From Brachybacterium fresconis (lineage in GTDB: Bacteria; Actinomycetota; Actinomycetes; Actinomycetales; Dermabacteraceae): 64,000 nt of DNA. Where the stretch lies: NCBI RefSeq assembly GCF_017876515.1, contig NZ_JAGIOC010000001.1:3968001-4032000 (forward strand), read 5' to 3'. This document shows positions 29,051 to 39,246 of this stretch, in pieces; position 1 is the first letter of the stretch, and each line of letters starts with the position of its first letter. The translations under genes and the position numbers were made by a program. The notes beneath the pieces are model-generated. The model saw nothing but the letters and a program-made list of their open reading frames with translations. It had not been told where the DNA came from and made no database searches.

Positions 29051-30163
29051 GTGATGAGCGAGATCGAGATCGGCCGGAACAAGCGCGGACGCCGCAGCTA
29101 CGCCTTCGACGACGTGGCGGTGGTCCCGTCCCGGCGCACGCGGGACCCCGAGGACGTCTCGACCGCCTGGCAGGTGGACGCCTATCACTTCGACATCCCG
29201 ATCTTCGCCGCCCCCATGGACTCCCTGATGTCGCCTGAGACGGCGATCCAGCTCGGGGAGCTCGGCGGTCTCGGAGTGCTCGACCTGGAGGGCCTGTGGA
29301 CCCGCTACGAGGATCCGACCCCCCAGTTCGACCGGGTCGTCGGGGCGGCCGACGATCAGGTCGTCGACGTCATGCGAGAGATCTACGCCGAGCCGATCAA
29401 GCCCGAGCTGATCCGCGATCGCATCCAGCAGCTGCGCGACGCCGGCGTCACCGCCGCCGGGTCGCTGTCCCCGCAGCGCACCCAGGAGCACTGGCGGACG
29501 GTCGTCGACGCGGGTGTGGACCTGTTCTTCATCCGCGGCACCACCGTCTCCGCCGAGCACGTCTCGACCGGCCGCGAGCCGCTGAACCTCAAGCGGTTCA
29601 TCTATGAGCTCGACGTCCCCGTCATCGTCGGCGGCTGCGCGACCTACACCGCCGCCCTCCACCTCATGCGCACCGGCGCCGCCGGCGTGCTGGTCGGTTT
29701 CGGCGGCGGCGCGTCCCAGACCACCGAGGAGACCCTCGGCATCTCGGTGCCGCTGGCGAGTGCGGTGGCCGACGTCGCCGCCGCCCGCCGCGACTACATG
29801 GATGAATCCGGTGGCCGCTACGTGCACGTCATCGCGGACGGCGGCCTCGGCCGCTCCGGCGACCTCGTCAAGGCCATCGCCTGCGGCGCCGACGGGCTGA
29901 TGGTCGGTGCGGCGCTCGCCCGTGCCGAGGAGGCGCCCGGCCGCGGCCACCACTGGGGCAGCGAGGCGCATCACCCCACCCTCACCCGCGGCCACCGCGT
30001 GGACGTGACCACGGCGGCGCCGCTGGAGCAGATCCTCTTCGGGCCCTCCCTCGGGGCCGACGGCACCACCAACCTCGTCGGTGCCCTGCGCCACGCGATG
30101 GCCACCACCGGCTACACGGATCTCAAGGAGTTCCAGCGCATCGAGGTCGTCACGACCGTCTGA
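29051..30163 (+). CDS. GuaB3 family IMP dehydrogenase-like protein
   Basis: 370 aa, without CBS domains. It has the IMPDH barrel (AFDDVAVVPSRRTR, then FAAPMDSLMSPETA) and the phosphate-binding IADGGLGRSGDL. In the place of the IMPDH catalytic loop (GPGSICTT) it has VGFGGGASQTTEE, with no cysteine. This is the actinobacterial and cyanobacterial GuaB3 group. Whether it works as an IMP dehydrogenase here is open. The GTG at 29051 is six bases after TAGACT (leaderless); an ATG follows at 29054. It is downstream of guaB and an exonuclease gene on the same strand. Confidence 0.9.
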   Translation: MMSEIEIGRNKRGRRSYAFDDVAVVPSRRTRDPEDVSTAWQVDAYHFDIPIFAAPMDSLMSPETAIQLGELGGLGVLDLEGLWTRYEDPTPQFDRVVGAADDQVVDVMREIYAEPIKPELIRDRIQQLRDAGVTAAGSLSPQRTQEHWRTVVDAGVDLFFIRGTTVSAEHVSTGREPLNLKRFIYELDVPVIVGGCATYTAALHLMRTGAAGVLVGFGGGASQTTEETLGISVPLASAVADVAAARRDYMDESGGRYVHVIADGGLGRSGDLVKAIACGADGLMVGAALARAEEAPGRGHHWGSEAHHPTLTRGHRVDVTTAAPLEQILFGPSLGADGTTNLVGALRHAMATTGYTDLKEFQRIEVVTTV

Positions 30164-30170
30164 CGAACGG

Positions 30171-30191
30171 GCGGGGCCTCGCGAGGCCCGC
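30171..30191. terminator. Hairpin between guaB3 and the convergent membrane protein gene
   Basis: GCGGGGCCTC pairs with GAGGCCCGC, one G bulged, closing on a GC pair of bases. It lies nine bases from the guaB3 stop and ends eight bases before the stop of the convergent gene, so it may act in both directions. Confidence 0.55.
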
Positions 30192-30199
30192 AGGAGCAC

Positions 30200-30748
30200 T
30201 CAGGACCGCACGCGGGCGATGATCCCCCAGATCAGCAGGGCGAGCGCGAGGATGCCCAGGACGATCGGGATCACCAGACCGACGCCGAAGCCGACCAGGG
30301 TCCCCATCAGACCGATGTCGGCGACCGCGACATCGCTGACACCCTCGCAGGTCATCGTGACCTCCTGGTCGGAGGTGACCTCGACGGTGCCGATCGGGGT
30401 GTACTCGGTGCCGTCGACCGTGGTGGGCACCATGGACTCGTCATCGGGCGCCCAGACCACGTCGGAGCCGCCGTCGGCGGTGCACGAGGCCGATCCGACG
30501 TCGGAGGTCGGGACGTACACGTAGTGCAGCGAGGACAGCGAGGCGTCGAACGTGCCGGTCGATCCCCCCAGCGATACCGGCGTCGCGGAGAGCAGTGCGA
30601 TGAGGGCGACGACGAAGCCGGCGACCAGCGGCATCACGATCAGCCCGATGCCATTGGCGATGATGCCCAGGCTCCCGAAGATGATCCGCTTCAGTCCCCG
30701 CTTCTTGCGCGGTGGTTGATACGTGCCGTAGGACGCCTGGTATGTCAT
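30200..30748 (-). CDS. Two-TM membrane protein with extracytoplasmic domain, unknown
   Basis: 182 aa. A Tyr/Gln/Pro start and a basic patch (PPRKKRGLKR) precede a first membrane helix (about 28-55); an extracytoplasmic domain of about 90 residues with two cysteines (SASCTADGG and MTCEGV), perhaps disulfide-bonded, follows; a second helix (about 148-178) ends in IIARVRS. It has an AGGGGG ribosome site. I do not recognise the family. It converges on guaB3. Confidence 0.65.
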   Translation of the reverse strand: MTYQASYGTYQPPRKKRGLKRIIFGSLGIIANGIGLIVMPLVAGFVVALIALLSATPVSLGGSTGTFDASLSSLHYVYVPTSDVGSASCTADGGSDVVWAPDDESMVPTTVDGTEYTPIGTVEVTSDQEVTMTCEGVSDVAVADIGLMGTLVGFGVGLVIPIVLGILALALLIWGIIARVRS

Positions 30749-30841
30749 CTGTTCCCCCTGAGTATGTCGTGGTCGATCCTCAGCAGGATACGGGTCCGGC
30801 AGCGATTCCCGGGATGGGGAGAACTCCCCAGCGGATCCCGC

Positions 30842-32065
30842 TCAGGCTCTCTCGCGGGCGACCGCGGCGGCCTGCTGCGCGATCGACAGCTCCTCATTGG
30901 TCGGCACGATCATCACCGTCACCGGCGAGTCCGGGGTGGAGATCACGCGCGCCTCCTTGCTGCGGGCGGCGTTGGCCTCCAGGTCCAGCTCGATGCCGAG
31001 GCCCTCGAGACCGCTCAGCAGGCGCTCGCGGACCATCGGGACGTTCTCGCCGATGCCGGCGGTGAAGGTCAGCACGTCCAGGCCGCCGAGCACGAAGGTG
31101 TAGGAGCCCAGGTACTTGCGCAGCCGGTGCACATAGACGTCGGTGGCCAAGATCGCGGCTTCGTCCTCGGCCTCGACGGCCGCCGTGATGTCGCGGAAGT
31201 CGCTCATCCCGCACATGCCCATCATCCCCGAGCACTTGTTGAGGATGTCGTCGATCTCGGCGGGCCCGTACCCGGCGCGCCGGTGGAGGTGGAGGTAGAT
31301 CGTGGGGTCGATGTCGCCCGTGCGGGTGCCCATCACCAGGCCCTCGAGCGGAGTGAGCCCCATCGAGGTCTCCACCGCCCGGTCCCCGCGCACCGCCGAG
31401 GCCGACGCCCCGTTGCCCAGGTGCAGGACGATCTGGCGCAGTCCCTCGACATCCCGCCCCTGTGCGGCGAGACGCTCGGAGACGGCGGCCGAGACGTACT
31501 GGTGGCTGGTGCCGTGGGCGCCGTAGCGGCGCACCTTGTACTCGGTCGCGATCTCCCGGTTCAGGGCGTAGTTCGCGGCGGCCTCGGGCAGCCTCGTGAA
31601 GAAGGCGGTGTCGAAGACGGCGATGTGCGGGACGCCCGGCAGCAGGGCCTGGGCTCCGTCGATCCCCTCGACCGCCGCATAGTTGTGCAGCGGGGCGAGC
31701 TTGCCGAGATCGTGGATGTCCCATCGCACCTGCTCGTCGATCAGCACCGGCTCGGCGTAGCGGGCGCCGCCCTGGACCACGCGGTGGCCGACGGCGCGGA
31801 TCCGGTCCTCGCTCAGTGCCAGGTCCACGTCCTCGAACAGCTGCTGGACGATCCGCATCGCCTCGACGTGGTCGGGGACCGGGCCGGTGAACTCGGACTC
31901 CTTCTGCCCGGCGGTGATCGACGCGGTGCCCTGGTCCTGGCCCACCCGCTCGACGATGCCGGCCGCGTCGACCGTCCCGTCGGCCGGGGCCAGCAGCTGG
32001 AACTTCAGCGAGGACGACCCGGAGTTGATCACGAGGACGCGGGCGTCGGCGGCGGTGTCGGTCAT
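30842..32065 (-). CDS. ackA: Acetate kinase
   Basis: 407 aa, normal size. Converts acetyl phosphate and ADP to acetate and ATP. Motifs: VLVINSGSSSLKFQLL at the start, FDTAFFTRLPEAA, the phosphate-binding HLGNGASASAVRGDRAVETSMGLTPLEG region, and GTRTGDIDP. The C-terminal half has LDVLTFTAGIGEN. It follows pta by 26 bp, the usual Pta-AckA pair. Together they give acetate overflow or uptake. Confidence 0.97.
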   Translation of the reverse strand: MTDTAADARVLVINSGSSSLKFQLLAPADGTVDAAGIVERVGQDQGTASITAGQKESEFTGPVPDHVEAMRIVQQLFEDVDLALSEDRIRAVGHRVVQGGARYAEPVLIDEQVRWDIHDLGKLAPLHNYAAVEGIDGAQALLPGVPHIAVFDTAFFTRLPEAAANYALNREIATEYKVRRYGAHGTSHQYVSAAVSERLAAQGRDVEGLRQIVLHLGNGASASAVRGDRAVETSMGLTPLEGLVMGTRTGDIDPTIYLHLHRRAGYGPAEIDDILNKCSGMMGMCGMSDFRDITAAVEAEDEAAILATDVYVHRLRKYLGSYTFVLGGLDVLTFTAGIGENVPMVRERLLSGLEGLGIELDLEANAARSKEARVISTPDSPVTVMIVPTNEELSIAQQAAAVARERA

Positions 32066-32091
32066 GGGGGTGTCAGCTCCTGGGTCAGCGA

Positions 32092-34188
32092 TCAGTTCTC
32101 GGGCACGGCGGCGGTGCGGGCCGATTCCGCCTGGGCCTGGATGGCGGTGATGACGACGGTGTTGATGATGTCGTCGACGAGCGCCCCGCGGGAGAGGTCG
32201 TTGACCGGCTTGTTCAGACCCTGCAGGACGGGGCCGATGGCGATCGCCCCGGCCGAGCGCTGGACCGCCTTGTACGTGTTGTTGCCCGTGTTGAGGTCGG
32301 GGAAGACGAACACGGTCGCACGGCCGGCGACCGAGGACTCCGGCAGCTTGGTCCTGGCGACCGAGGCGTCGACCGCGGCGTCGTACTGGATCGGCCCTTC
32401 GACGTCGAGATCCGGCGCGGCGGCCCGGACCAGCTCGGTGGCCTCGCGGACCTTGTCGACGTCGGCCCCGGTGCCGGAGGTGCCGGTGGAGTAGGACAGC
32501 ATCGCCACCCGCGGCGCGACGCCGAACTGCTCGGCGGTCGCGGCGGACTGCGCGGCGATGTCGGCCAGCTGCTCGGCGGTGGGATCGGGGTTCACGGCGC
32601 AGTCGCCGTAGACCAGCACCCGGTCCTCGAGCGCCATCAGGAACACCGAGGAGACGATCTGCGCGCCCGGCCTGGTCTTGATGATCTCGAAGGAGGGGCG
32701 GATGGTGTGCGCCGTCGAGTGCGTCGCCCCGGAGACCATCCCGTCGGCCTCGCCCATCTGCACCATCATGGTGCCGAAGTAGGAGACGTCCTGGATCCGC
32801 TCGCGGGCCTGCTCGAGCGTGACGCCCTTCTTCGCCCGCAGCCGGGCGTACTCGGCGGCGTACCGCTCGAGGTGCTCCGGATCGTGCGGGGAGACGACCC
32901 GCGCCTCGGAGACGTCGTGGCCCAGCTGGGAGGCCTTGGCCCGGATCTGGTTCTCCTCGCCCAGCAGGATCAGGTCCGCGACGCCGCGGGCCAGGATCGC
33001 CTCGGCGGCCGCGATGATGCGCGGCTCCTCGCCCTCGGGCAGCACGATCGTCTTCTTCTCCCCGCGGGCCCGGGCCAGCAGCTCGAACTCGAACATCATC
33101 GGCGTGACGACCTCGCTGCGGCTGACCTCGAGCGCGGCCAGCACGTCGGAGGTGGGCAGGTGCTCGGCGACCGCGCGGCGGGCCGCATCCATCTTCTGGG
33201 GACTGCCGGCGCTGAGGCGGCCCCGGGTGCGGGCCACCTTCACGGCGGTGTCGAAGGTCGACAGGTCGGTGGCGATCACCGGGAGGTCCTGCTGGACGCC
33301 GGAGACCAGACGGCTGACCTCCTCGGGGACGTCGTAACCGCCGGTCAGCACGATCGCGGACAGCGACGGGAAGGTGCCGGACTGCTGAGCCATGACCAGG
33401 CCGGGCAGCAGGTCGTAGCGGTCACCGGGGGCGATCACGGTGCAGTTCTCGGTCAGCCGGCTGAGCACGTTGGGCAGGCTCATCGCGGCGATCACGGTGC
33501 CGAGGGCCACGCGGTCCATCCACGACGGGTTGCCCTGCAGGAGCGTGCCGCCCACGGAGTCCTTCACCTCCTGCACGGTCGGCGCCATGATCACAGGGTT
33601 CTCCGGGACCACGGCGATCAGCGCTCCGTGGACCCGGGGGCCGACGGTGTCCCGGACGGCGTCGAGCGACTCGGCCTCGGCGCGGTTGACGACCACGGCG
33701 ATCGGGGCGGCGTGGTGGGCGGTGAACTCGCCGACGGAGACGGCGGCGAGGGCCGCGATCTGGTCCGGGCTGCGGTCCAGGCCGGACAGCACGATCACCA
33801 CGGGGGCGCCCATGTTCGCGGCGACCTCGGCGTTGAACGCCATCTCGGTGGGGTTGGCCAGGTCGTCGTAGTCGCTGCCGAGCACGACGAGCATCGAGTA
33901 CCGCTCGGCCAGTTCCCGGTAGCGGCCCAGGATGCGCTCGTGCGCCGTGTCCGGGTCCGCCAGCAGCAGCTGGTGATCCACCCCGATGGCGTCCTCGTAC
34001 TCCTGGTCGACGGCGGGGTGGGAGGTGAGCAGGTCGACCGCGTAGTCGCGGGCGCGGTCGGCCTTCACGACGGGGCGATAGACCCCGACGCGGTCGGAGC
34101 GGGAGGCGAGGGCTTCGAGCAGACCGAAGGCCACCATCGACTTCCCGGTCATTCCCTCGGGACTGGCGATATACACACTCTGGGTCAC
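32092..34188 (-). CDS. pta: Phosphate acetyltransferase, long type
   Basis: 698 aa. The N-terminal about 220 residues are a BioD-like P-loop domain (SPEGMTGKSMVAFGLLEAL), followed by a DRTGG domain to about 340, then the catalytic PTA domain (about 375-695) with MVSGATHSTAHTIRPSFEIIKT and LNTGNNTYKAVQRSAGAIAIGPVLQGL. It interconverts acetyl-CoA and acetyl phosphate. I chose the GTG at 34188 because TATGCT lies seven bases before it; an ATG at 34200 in the same frame is possible. It is operonic with ackA. Confidence 0.95.
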   Translation of the reverse strand: MTQSVYIASPEGMTGKSMVAFGLLEALASRSDRVGVYRPVVKADRARDYAVDLLTSHPAVDQEYEDAIGVDHQLLLADPDTAHERILGRYRELAERYSMLVVLGSDYDDLANPTEMAFNAEVAANMGAPVVIVLSGLDRSPDQIAALAAVSVGEFTAHHAAPIAVVVNRAEAESLDAVRDTVGPRVHGALIAVVPENPVIMAPTVQEVKDSVGGTLLQGNPSWMDRVALGTVIAAMSLPNVLSRLTENCTVIAPGDRYDLLPGLVMAQQSGTFPSLSAIVLTGGYDVPEEVSRLVSGVQQDLPVIATDLSTFDTAVKVARTRGRLSAGSPQKMDAARRAVAEHLPTSDVLAALEVSRSEVVTPMMFEFELLARARGEKKTIVLPEGEEPRIIAAAEAILARGVADLILLGEENQIRAKASQLGHDVSEARVVSPHDPEHLERYAAEYARLRAKKGVTLEQARERIQDVSYFGTMMVQMGEADGMVSGATHSTAHTIRPSFEIIKTRPGAQIVSSVFLMALEDRVLVYGDCAVNPDPTAEQLADIAAQSAATAEQFGVAPRVAMLSYSTGTSGTGADVDKVREATELVRAAAPDLDVEGPIQYDAAVDASVARTKLPESSVAGRATVFVFPDLNTGNNTYKAVQRSAGAIAIGPVLQGLNKPVNDLSRGALVDDIINTVVITAIQAQAESARTAAVPEN

Positions 34189-34271
34189 GCTCCTCAGCAT
34201 AGGTCCGTGTCGGTGCGCGGCGTGACCGATCGCCCATCGTGCCGTCCAGGTGCGCCTCGTACGATGAGAGC

Positions 34272-35138
34272 ATGCTCCGCACCGCTCTCCGTCCGCGCTT
34301 CCTCGGGCTGCTCGCCCTGATGGTGGTCGCGACGATCGTGTGCGGGCTGCTCGCCACCTGGCAGTGGGACCGGGCGCACCAGGCGATCACCGATGACGCC
34401 GACGGCGCGGAGCACCGCGGCGCCCTCGAGGACGTGCTCGACGTCGGCGACCCCGTCACCAACGCGATCGTCGGCGACATCGTCACCGCGACGGGGCACT
34501 ACGAGCCCGAGGACCAGATCGTGGTCCCCGGCCGGCACATCGACGGCACCGATGCGGCGATCGTGGTGACCGCGCTGCGCGTGGACCTCTCCGACGGCTC
34601 CACGGGCTACCTGCCGGTGGCGCGCGGCTGGGTCCCGGCCGACGACCTCACCGGCGCCGACGGCGAGATCGATCCCGCCCTCGCCCCGCCGGTGCCCTCC
34701 GGCGAGGTCGAGGTGACCGGGCGCCTGGAGGCCAGCGAATCCGCCTCCGGGGGCGTCGAGAACGGGGTCGCCCAGGAGATCGCCACCACGATGCTGGTCA
34801 ACGTCTGGGGATCGCCCATGTACGCCGGCTACGTCGCGCAGGTCGACCCGGGCGCCGGTCTGCAGCCGATGCCGGAGGCGGAGTCCACCTTCAGCAAGGG
34901 TCTGGACCTGCAGAACATCGGCTACTCCTTCCAGTGGGTGCTGTTCGGCGCCTTCTTCCTGTACCTGTGGTGGCGCTCCGTGCGCACCGCCCACCTCGAC
35001 GAGCTCGCCGACCGGCGCGAGGCGATGGAGGAGTCCCTGCGGGGCTCCGTGCCCGACGCCGACGACGGTGACCACCGCGAAGTGGCGGTCGCCGGTTCGC
35101 CCACCTCCACTTCTCCGACCCCTGACAAGGACGTGTGA
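34272..35138 (+). CDS. SURF1 family protein
   Basis: 288 aa. Two membrane helices, at about residues 10-32 (LLALMVVATIVCGLLATWQ) and 220-240 (FQWVLFGAFFLYLWW), bracket an extracytoplasmic domain, the SURF1 layout. The LATWQWDRAHQAI motif after helix 1 and GYLPVARGWVP are family-typical. SURF1 helps assemble cytochrome c oxidase. The ATG at 34272 lies six bases after TACGAT (leaderless). The DUF3817 gene follows after three bases. Confidence 0.88.
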   Translation: MLRTALRPRFLGLLALMVVATIVCGLLATWQWDRAHQAITDDADGAEHRGALEDVLDVGDPVTNAIVGDIVTATGHYEPEDQIVVPGRHIDGTDAAIVVTALRVDLSDGSTGYLPVARGWVPADDLTGADGEIDPALAPPVPSGEVEVTGRLEASESASGGVENGVAQEIATTMLVNVWGSPMYAGYVAQVDPGAGLQPMPEAESTFSKGLDLQNIGYSFQWVLFGAFFLYLWWRSVRTAHLDELADRREAMEESLRGSVPDADDGDHREVAVAGSPTSTSPTPDKDV

Positions 35139-35141
35139 CCC

Positions 35142-35555
35142 GTGCCCACCCCTCGACCGCTGGACGATGTCGCCTGCAGGACCTCCTTCGCCCGCTTCCG
35201 CGTGGCCTCCATCGTGGAGGGCATCGCGCTGCTGGTGCTCGTGACCATCATGGTCATGCGCTACGTCGTGTTCGGCGGAGATGCCTGGTTCACCTCGACC
35301 TCCCCGACGTGGGAGCACATCTCCTCCATCTGGTCCCCGATCCACGGCCTGATCTACATGATCTACGTGATCCTCGGCTTCGACCTGTGGCTGAAGATGC
35401 GCTGGGCCCTGCCGCGGATGCTGCTGCTGATGTTCTTCGGCGTGATCCCCGTGCTGTCCTTCTTCGGGGAGCGCTGGACCCACCAGCAGGTCGAGAACGA
35501 CCTCCAGCGGCGCCCCACCCTGCAGGACGAGGCCGAGGCGACTCCGGGCACCTGA
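35142..35555 (+). CDS. DUF3817 membrane protein
   Basis: 137 aa, three membrane helices. The family segments FRVASIVEGIALLVLV near residue 18 and PIHGLIYMIYVILGFDLW near 72 match DUF3817, a small integral membrane family found mostly in actinobacteria. The GTG start follows the SURF1 stop by three bases. The function is unknown; the pairing with SURF1 may hint at respiratory membrane biology, but this is weak. Confidence 0.8.
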   Translation: MPTPRPLDDVACRTSFARFRVASIVEGIALLVLVTIMVMRYVVFGGDAWFTSTSPTWEHISSIWSPIHGLIYMIYVILGFDLWLKMRWALPRMLLLMFFGVIPVLSFFGERWTHQQVENDLQRRPTLQDEAEATPGT

Positions 35556-35657
35556 CCGCCTTCGTCGGTGACCGCGCCGCACGGCGTGACGAGGATTGCG
35601 CTGTCGCGGTCCGGACCGGGGCTCCCGCGGGCCCTGCGCGCCCGTAGACTCGGCCTC

Positions 35658-37268
<1,611 letters not shown>

Positions 37269-37279
37269 GCGGGGCCTGA

Positions 37280-37294
37280 GGCCCGGACCGGGCC
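37280..37294. terminator. Small hairpin between guaA and the convergent ABC permease
   Basis: GGCCCG and CGGGCC pair around the loop GAC, 11 bases after the guaA stop and 15 bases before the stop of the convergent gene. It is short but GC-only. Confidence 0.4.
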
Positions 37295-37309
37295 GAACCC
37301 GCGCCGCCG

Positions 37310-38215
37310 TCAGCCCTTGACGGCGCCCTCCGAGAGCCCGGAGATGAAGTGGCGCTGGTTGAACAGGAACACCAGCAGCACCGGAATGGTCACGATGATC
37401 GCGGCCGCCATCAGCGGTGCGTACTGGATGTTGCCGCTCTGCGTGAATCCCGTCAGCGCCAGTTGCACGGTCTGGCTCCGCGGTGAGGACGAGACCACCA
37501 AGGGCCACAGCAGATCGTCCCAGACCGCCGTGAAGGAGAAGATCGCGACCACTGCGATGATCGGTTTCGAGATCGGCAGGTAGATCGTCCAGAAGATGCG
37601 CAGCTCGCTCGCCCCGTCGATGCGGGCGGCCTCGGCGAGCTCTCGGCTCATGCTGCGGTAGAACTGACGCACCAGGAAGATGCTCATGGTTCCGACCAGG
37701 TAGGGGATGGCGAGGCCGCCGAGCGTGTCCGTCAGGCCGCTGCCGCCCCGGCCGAGGGCGTCGTTCCCGCCGGCGAAGGGCACGTGGGAGACCATGAGGA
37801 ACAGCGGGATCAGCGTCACCGCCACCGGGATGGCGGCCGTGGACAGCAGCACGTAGAACACGACGGTGCTGCCCCGGAACGGCAGATGCGCGAAGGCGTA
37901 GCCGGCGGCCACGGCGATCACACAGTTCGACGCCACGGCGGCCAGGGCGACGATGACCGAGTTGAGGAACGCGCGGCCCAGGTTCCCGACGGTCAGGGCG
38001 GTCACGAAGTTCTGGAACGTCGGGGACGAGGGCCAGAGCTTCACGTCCCGGAAGGCCTCCTGCGCCGGGGTGAACGCCAGGGAGATCATCCACAGGAACG
38101 GGAAGAGGACCACCGCCGTCGCGATCAGCAGCAGCGCGATGTTGAGGGCCCTGCCCCGGTCGCTGCGCGTGACTCGCGGACGCCGTGCTTTCCGGTCGTC
38201 GAGGGTGCTGGTCAT
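37310..38215 (-). CDS. CUT1-type sugar ABC transporter permease (MalG-like)
   Basis: 301 aa with six predicted membrane helices. The first, ALNIALLLIATAVVLFPFLWM, is typical of MalG/UgpE-like permeases. The EAA coupling loop (ELAEAARIDGASELRIFWTIYLPISKP) is near residue 190. It is the last gene of a three-gene CUT1 set without an ATPase. It overlaps the upstream permease by ATGA. Confidence 0.92.
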   Translation of the reverse strand: MTSTLDDRKARRPRVTRSDRGRALNIALLLIATAVVLFPFLWMISLAFTPAQEAFRDVKLWPSSPTFQNFVTALTVGNLGRAFLNSVIVALAAVASNCVIAVAAGYAFAHLPFRGSTVVFYVLLSTAAIPVAVTLIPLFLMVSHVPFAGGNDALGRGGSGLTDTLGGLAIPYLVGTMSIFLVRQFYRSMSRELAEAARIDGASELRIFWTIYLPISKPIIAVVAIFSFTAVWDDLLWPLVVSSSPRSQTVQLALTGFTQSGNIQYAPLMAAAIIVTIPVLLVFLFNQRHFISGLSEGAVKG

Positions 38216-39246
38216 CGTTCACGCCCTCCTCTCAGGGCGATCAGCGTGAGACCGGCGATGAAGGCGAACAGGACGAACGCCATCGCCGATGCCGACCCCA
38301 TGCTGGAGTACTCGAAGGCCTCGGTGTAGATCAGGTAGTTGACGGTCGTCGTGGAGTTCATGGGCCCGCCGGAGGTCAGCACGAAGATCTCGGCGAAGCT
38401 CTGCGAGAGGTAGATGATGTCGGTCGCCACCACATAGACGAGCATCGGCCGCAGGCCGGGCAGGGTCACGTGCCGGAAGCGGTGCCAGGCTCCGGCGCCG
38501 TCGATGCTCGCCGCCTCGTACAGGTGCCGCGGGATCGTCTGGAGCCCCGCCAGCAGCAGCACCATGTTGCTGCCCAGCGCCTTCCAGATGCGCATCACCG
38601 AGACGCCGTTCAGCGCGGTCGCCGGATCGTTCAACCACTTCTGGGGCGACAGATCGAAGGTGGCGAGGATGTCGTTGAACAGCCCGTTCTGCGAATACAT
38701 CCACAGCCAGATCATGCTCACGGCCGTCAGCGAGACGATGTGCGGGACGTACAGCGCGGAGCGGAAGAGCCCGACGCCGCGGAAGGGACGGTTCGCGAGC
38801 ATCGCCAGCACCAGGGCGATCACGACCGTCGGCGGGAGCACCTGCAGGGTGTACCGCGCCGTCACCCACAGGGCGTTGCGGAATCCGCCGTCGGCGAGCA
38901 GATCGGCGTAGTTGGACAGTCCCACGAACGTCGGGGCCCCACGCTGCAGAGGGGTGTACTCGGTGAAGCTGAGCACCAGGCCGTACAGCACCGGCACGAT
39001 CTGGAAGACCAGCACGTACACGACGGCAGGGGCCACCAGGAGCATGCCCGCGCGGGCCATCGTGCGTTCCAGGGGCCTGCGGGGCCGACGGTCGCGTCGG
39101 CGGGAGTCGCTCTCCCGCGTCAGCGGCGGCGCGGGGCCCGCGGACGCGCCGTGCGCGCCGGCGGCCGTCACCTCTGCTCCCCCGCGACCGGCACCCATCT
39201 CCACGCGGCCCGTCCCCGGCGAACTGCTCTCGGCGATGGTGATCAC
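38212..39246 (-). CDS. CUT1-type sugar ABC transporter permease (MalF-like)
   Basis: 344 aa. An N-terminal charged region of about 60 residues precedes six membrane helices beginning MARAGMLLVAPAVVYVLVFQIVP. The coupling loop LYEAASIDGAGAWHRFRHVTLPGLRP is near residue 223. It overlaps the binding-protein gene by ATGA and the MalG-like gene by ATGA, so the three are strongly coupled. A shared ATPase (such as an MsiK-like protein) elsewhere in the genome would be required. Confidence 0.92.
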   Translation of the reverse strand: MITIAESSSPGTGRVEMGAGRGGAEVTAAGAHGASAGPAPPLTRESDSRRRDRRPRRPLERTMARAGMLLVAPAVVYVLVFQIVPVLYGLVLSFTEYTPLQRGAPTFVGLSNYADLLADGGFRNALWVTARYTLQVLPPTVVIALVLAMLANRPFRGVGLFRSALYVPHIVSLTAVSMIWLWMYSQNGLFNDILATFDLSPQKWLNDPATALNGVSVMRIWKALGSNMVLLLAGLQTIPRHLYEAASIDGAGAWHRFRHVTLPGLRPMLVYVVATDIIYLSQSFAEIFVLTSGGPMNSTTTVNYLIYTEAFEYSSMGSASAMAFVLFAFIAGLTLIALRGGRER

